From Rallus limicola (lineage: Eukaryota > Chordata > Aves > Gruiformes > Rallidae), in NCBI GenBank assembly GCA_022605955.1, contig JAKCOZ010000001.1, positions 98,860,211 to 98,924,210 on the forward strand: DNA of 64,000 nt, written 5' to 3'. Shown here piece by piece: positions 58,600-64,000 of this stretch. The position numbers and the translations under genes are program-made. The notes under the pieces were generated by a model. It did no database searches. It was not told the DNA's origin and saw only the letters and a program-made list of their open reading frames with translations. How positions within the stretch are numbered: position 1 is the first letter of the stretch; each line of letters starts with the position of its first letter.

Positions 58600-59045
58600 A
58601 GGAGGTGGAGTGAAGAAACCGGTTGATCCCCAGCTCTTCCAGGTTAAAATTTGAAGATGCCAGGCAAGCAGAAAAAGAAGTATTTATTTCATATGACAGA
58701 TCCACCAAGTACTCGATATAGTAGCCTGTAGGATCCTAAAGAGCGTACGGGCTTCAGACTACCAGTGGCCTTGACCCTCTATGTTTTTACATTGAGGTAT
58801 CCCCAAGTTTGAAGGATGCTTAACAAGTGAGATCCTTCAGTCTGCCATCACAGTGGAGACAGAAGATGGAGATTCATGCAACAGCAAAGATGTGAGGGTT
58901 GTTAATATGTTAGAAACCATAGAAGCGCCTGAGAATGATTATTTAGAAATTTGGGCATTCCCACTCTAAAAGCTGGTAGGACTAGTAACATTTGAGGGAA
59001 CTGGGGTTGTTTAGCCTGGAAAAAAGGAAGCTGAGGAGAGACAGT
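58600..59045 (+). mobile_element. CR1 LINE, rearranged: upstream part joined to ORF2 end
   Basis: 58775-58985 aligns with the sequence upstream of ORF2 in the copy at 15060 (GTGAGATCCTTCAGTCTGCC against GTGAGATCCTTTGGTCTGCC, and an AAAAGCTGGTAGGACTAGTA phrase). At about 58990 it jumps to the ORF2 C-terminal segment LRELGLFSLEKRKLRRD-like (GAACTGGGGTTGTTTAGCCT), then ends near 59045. The whole endonuclease and RT are missing. 58600-58774 may be further 5' sequence of the same element, but that is less certain. Confidence 0.75.
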
Positions 59046-62000
59046 TTGATTTGATTATCTTAAACTTCTTTTTCCAATTAAAAAAGTCCTAACCTAAATT
59101 AATTTCATAGCATTTACATACTCAGTTTCAGGAAGTCGGGTACATTCATATATAGTCACAGGTATTGATGTTTTTCTCTAATTTGTTTAGCTGAGGCTGA
59201 ATTTCAAGTCCATATTTAAAACTGAGGCAAGTTGTAAAAAGTAATTTGCTATGTTATTGAGCACATTTTTCAGAATCAATTTATATTAGCCTGACTGGTG
59301 CTAGGAAGATGGGCTTTTCCATAGAATAATCCAACCATACACAAGGCCCTCTAGAAGAGGATGTGTAGCCAAGATGTGTCTGCTCTTAACATTAATAGAC
59401 ACAAAACTTTGGTCCTTTCTATTGCCTACTTTTGTGCAGAAGATTTCTGAAATGCAGAAGTGATGCCTGTTACTTTTGTATGTTAAAATTGCTATATCTG
59501 ATGAGAGATTACAAGGGTTTTAAAGAGAGAAAAGTACATAGGCTTTCTCTATTAATACTTCAAAGAAAAGTATATCATATGGAAAATCCATAACTGAAGT
59601 CAAGAGTTCAGTATCTTCCCTAAGTATAAATACAAGAAAGTGCTCCTGGCTGGTATTTCAGTTTGGGTATTTTAAAACAGTTGAACACCGAAATTGCCTT
59701 TTCTTTTCACTACATTCTATTTTCTTTCCATTTTTACTACTGCTATTACAGCAGCTCCCCTTGGCACCACTCTAGTTTATGTGCAGAGAGTGGTACTATT
59801 ATAGACCACTCTTCCCAGCACTTTAAAACTGGCCCAAGAATATCTTTCTTTCATGTGAAGTGTGTCACATGAGGCTTTTTTATTTCTATTAAATTAGAAA
59901 ATAATATAACTTGCAAGGGAAGCATAGCTTCAGTTTTGAAACAAATTTGAGTAGACAATGATTCCCTAAAAACAAAGATTTATGTTGAATTATATCAAGA
60001 AATCAAAATTTTATTTTATAATTTTAAGAAAAAAAGATATTTTTTTTTACTTATAAATAGAAACAGAACCCCAACCATTTAACAATACATATTGCACTGC
60101 AACAACTTTTAGTTTAGGTGTTCTAGCTATCAATATTTTATTGACTGCACGTCAAAACTAGTGCTACAGAAGTATTTTCCTTTTAAAAAAAATAAATTAA
60201 ACATTTCCTAATTCTTGCTATTGTTTTCTATGGTCTGAGAGTTCTATCTCTTCCTAGCAACACGAAAGCAAGATTACTGGCAAAAGTATTTCTAGAGCCA
60301 TTCTCAATTGACAGAACAGGTATTTACAATAACTTTTCCCATTACTTTTTTTAGGTTGTTTGTTTTTTTTTTTTTCTTATTCAGAATTTGAAGCAACTTG
60401 GGATATGATTTTTGCATTGATTCATACTACATAATTTGTAGTCAGGCAGAAGCTTATGATGGGCCCTGGGAAAACTGCTGCAATATGAAGTAACCTTCCA
60501 TGGTAAATGATGTTGACATTTGTCTTTGACTACATTTCTGAGTGTTCTTAGTCACTTTGTGTTTATTTATATGAATATACACTCACAAAGAAATTTAAAA
60601 TTTTTTTGAACATGGGAGAAGACAATGATTGAATGTACAGCTGCCTTATGGCAATAGCTGGTGATGTAAATCAGTAGAGTGGCACATACATTAGCTATTG
60701 CCCTAGGAATGTATTTAATCTGCTTGATGGGGTAGAATTTGGTTAGCAACAAAAGCCAGTCCATTTTCCCTACAAATACACTGGGAATCTCTATGATACC
60801 CAACCTCTCACTGATACTTATGTTTCTTCTCTGTACAGTGGTGGTACAACATCACTTTCCAAAGGATAATTTACTACATTAGTTGTGACCACATTTGTAT
60901 TTAGTTCAGAAGATTTAATTATCTGATAGAGAGACATATGAAAGAGAGAACAGTGCAGAACGTTGTTTAGGAGGTTGGTGTAGCAGACACACAGAAAAAG
61001 GTCAAGAACTAAACATATTTACCTGGTTAAATGATGTCCAAGGAAAATTAACAGCAAGAAGTCTAAGATAGAAATATTGTGAAGGAAGGAAGTATACAGA
61101 AACATTCAAGAATTACTAGGAATATGGAGAAAATAATTTTTTAAAAAGCCTTTACAAGGAAAACTCAATAAATATAAAAGTTTCCCAATAGTAACAGTTA
61201 TTAAACCACAGATCATTTTTTTTTTTCCCATGGAACTCACAGAAAAGCCACTGATTTGCTATTAGAGAAAAAATGTGATGACACAAAACACTGGCCCTGA
61301 AAAGATTAGGCTAGATTCACTTGAGTAACTTTTCATTTTTAGCACTGATATAGAAGTAATTCTATCTATAATTCTATTGCATTCAAAATATCCTTTTCAA
61401 AAGCTGAAAGAATGCAGAAGGTTTAATTAAATGACACCTGTGTGTGGAAGTTCAGTACACAGATTCATATAGTTTCAGCCTTCACTATACTTCTGCCTTT
61501 CCCTCACTTGTGGTTAAGTTCTAGGTAGCATAGCATTGTAAAATTTCACTTCTGAGCTTTTTTGTTGTTTTATTGGAAGAGAATATTCTTTTACCTTTCT
61601 CTGAAGCATTAGATGTTACAGCAGCTAGAAATCAAATGGTTTTCTGCACCAGTGCCATTGAAGACTATCTGTTATTTCTTTAGTGGGCTTTGCTCAGTCA
61701 CCTTCTGGAGATAAATGAATTTGCTGGCAAGGCAAAGCCAGGAGGGAATGTTCTTTCCATTGAAGTCGGATGCAATTGCTTGTTGGTTCTGCTTCTTTGT
61801 TTTGGTTCTTAGTCTTACTTGGACCCCCATTCTGTAAAGTTTCCTTTTGGATCCCAGTAAAGAATGTCTCTAAATCCTTCCTACTCTCAGCTAGTGGCAC
61901 ACTGAAGTTGTGTTGTTTTGTTGTGTGGGTTGTTTGGGGTTTTTTTGTTTTTTTTTTAAAAATCTTCAACCATACATTTTAACTTTGTTCCAGGATACTG

Positions 62001-63616
62001 AGTGGCTTTCTGTAGTGCATAGAAGACAGCACAGGGAATTCTTCTGAGTTTATGCTTCAACTTACTTTAGGTCTTCTGGGAAAAAGAAGCTATGATTCTC
62101 TCCTGTTTTCTATTCCTGCGTCCTTTAAATAGAGACAGTGAACTGCAGCAGCACTATAGATTTTAGCAAAGTTTCCTAAGCAGGTTGTTCTGGATTTCTG
62201 CTTATTGTGACTGCTCATCTTTCCCAGAAGAATGCAATTGCCTAGGAAGTGAAAAGTTACGTACAGAATGGAACTAGCATAGTATCCTGGATTGTTTTAG
62301 AGTTCAGCATGTTTAGCATTAATTTGGTGTATAGATCTTGTACCGATGAAACATTTGCACCTTAATTCTGACTAGGGTAAGCATGCAGATAAATATCCTA
62401 ACATGTTATTTCTTTTTTGGTAATGCCCAGACATGGATGATCTGGATGTAGAACTGCAAGATTTAAAAAACTAAAGCAGCATATCTTGTTATTTGACAGA
62501 ATGCAGAAATTAATCATATCAAAGCAGAGTCTCACATTAAGGAACAACCTACACAAGCTGTAATGTGTATGCCATGGAATGGCAATAAAACATTATTAAG
62601 CTTAATGTTACCAAATTTGATAATGCAGACATTTCTACTTTAGTAATGGTTGGCAGGCATCATAGCTTCATAGCTTTTTAAGAGGATTATGGTTCTGTTC
62701 TCATCTTACACTTCTGTATCACAGTCACTTTGTTTGTCAAAAAAGGTTAACTAAAAACACTGAAGATTAGAAATTGTTTTCCACATCTGCTAAACTCTAT
62801 TTGGCACAAGATATTTCTTTAACATGAATCAGAAACTCAACAACCATTTTTAAAACTGGTCACAACAGAGTAATTCATTTTTTTTTCTTAACAGGTTCTT
62901 GTTATATTTCACAAATAATGGGGCTTTTAGAATTCCTATGGATAGGCCTAGAAATCTCAATTATGTGGAACCTGATGTAAAACCCACTGATGTTGCTGGA
63001 CATTTTACACCAATTTGAGTTGATATTAAATAACCATTTAAATTCATATTTATAAGTCAAAAGGGAATGAAATATACTTCCAGTTTCTCAAAGAACAGCT
63101 TGGATCCTACAATATTTTTTTAATTCTTTTTTTATCCCCTAGTTTGTTTTTTCTGTTATTCTAGCTAAACATGACTAAAAGGATCTTTTAGTAAGATGCA
63201 GGGGAAAGAAACCTACTGGTAAGAATGCTGCAAAACTGCTCAAAAATAGTCTCAAATGGAAATGTTCAGGTCTCATTCATATTGATGAAAACAGAAATGT
63301 CCTGAAAAGTAGGTGCTTACCAAAACAGCCCAAACACTTAAAAAGGTACTTACATAAACCATTCACAAAAAAGAAACAAAGTACAAAACATTAAATAAAG
63401 AACACTGTGATAAAAGTTTAGGACCAAGAATTGGAGTAAAGAGTACTACTTTTTTTGTTTATTTTTCCTCCAAGAGTGATTTGTTTTAATCCTGATTAAT
63501 TTGTCTTCTTGACTAACAAATATTTAATTTTGGAAATATGCAAAATTTAACATTTAAACTATGTGTGGGAGATCTCCAAGGTCAACGTTGGAATCTGCTA
63601 TGCTAGTCAGAAACAA
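59046..63616. other. Unique DNA, no gene seen
   Basis: AT-rich with T-runs (60360-60375 and 61218-61229) and a T/G-rich tract at about 61905-61960. No recognised exon, RNA gene or transposon. Confidence 0.6.
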
Positions 63617-64000
63617 TGTCCTCAGTTTTCACTGAGATAATTTTCTTTCTAGTAGCCACTATAGTCCTGAGGTTTGTATTTAGTATGAGAATAATGTCAA
63701 TAACACACTGATGGTTACAGTTGTTGTGAGGTAGCTGTACTGCCTACACTAAGCCAAGAACTTTTCAGCTCTTCAAACCCTGCCAGGTGCATCAGAAGCT
63801 GGGAGAACACAGCCAGGACAGCTGGCGCAGGCTGGCTGGAGGGATGTTCCCTGCCACAGAACATTACCCTCTGGTTAGAACTGGGGAAGTGAGCTGGGAG
63901 GTGGGATCACTGCAGTTGTATTTGTGCATCACTTGTTTTATCGTTTTATTGTTTAATAATAATATATTATTATTATAATTATTGTTGTTGTTGTTATTAT
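63617..64000 (+). mobile_element. Group B LTR, cut by the window end
   Basis: It starts TGTCCTCAGTTTTCACTGAG, then ATTTAGTATGAGAATAATGT, AATAACACACTGATGG, AGAAGCTGGGAG and TTTGTGCATCACTTGTTTTA. These are the same landmarks as at 21557-22224. It ends in a TTATTA/TTGTTG-rich tract that continues past the window. Whether it is a solo LTR or the 5' LTR of a longer provirus cannot be told, because the next sequence is outside. Confidence 0.92.
63945..64000 (+). repeat. TTATTA / TTGTTG repeat in LTR
   Basis: AT-rich trinucleotide repeats fill the LTR position occupied by TTC repeats in the 21557 copy. They run to the window end, so their full length is unknown. Confidence 0.85.

Overview
The window is AT-rich nuclear DNA from a bird, and I see no protein-coding gene, tRNA, rRNA or CRISPR array in it. 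The assignment to birds rests on two repeat classes. The first is many CR1 LINE fragments, several ending in the typical ATTCTATG-type 3' tail. The second is solo LTRs with TGTCCTGG-like ends, 5-bp target duplications and an ATTAAA signal, which look like avian ERVL-type (class III) elements. The species and chromosome cannot be told from the sequence. The longest open frames (up to about 190 codons) are antisense to LTRs, remnants of CR1 ORF2, low complexity, or unrecognisable, so the region reads as a gene desert or a large intron.

Layout. 1-5711 is unique AT-rich DNA with small tandem repeats and hairpins. 5712-7035 holds a CR1 3' end and a 5' LTR fragment (group A). Both lie between two exact inverted 28-bp copies at 4776-4803 and 7853-7880. 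9640-10855 is a CR1 copy split by a complete solo LTR (group B) with a perfect TGGGG duplication. 12185-12415 and 14121-16620 hold more CR1 pieces, including a deletion-derived copy at 15060-16340. 17725-20105 has two CR1 copies in a row on the minus strand, the first spanning most of the reverse transcriptase region. 21557-22224 is a complete plus-strand solo LTR (group B) with a TTC-rich tract. 26500-27220 is a shortened group A solo LTR. About 27.2-36.9 kb is largely repeat-free. 36903-37145 is a CR1 ORF2 fragment and 37422-37809 a compact third LTR type (C). 40875-43590 is a minus-strand CR1 3' end joined head to head with the longest plus-strand CR1 copy. 43.6-52.6 kb is mostly unique. 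52650-53075 and 56182-56287 hold small CR1 pieces. 57211-58272 is the full-length group A LTR. 58600-59045 is a rearranged CR1. 63617 to the window end is the start of another group B LTR.

Nothing here works together as a pathway. The content is retroelement decay in a non-coding landscape. The observations most worth a second look are: (1) the isolated 28-bp inverted match 3.1 kb apart, possibly the end repeats of an unrecognised DNA transposon; (2) two CR1 copies, 26 kb apart, that share a stop codon just after the endonuclease ETW motif, as expected of a defective subfamily moved in trans; (3) internally deleted CR1 copies that keep the 3' tail; and (4) a CpG-containing, GC-richer patch at 51.93-52.18 kb inside otherwise CpG-poor DNA.
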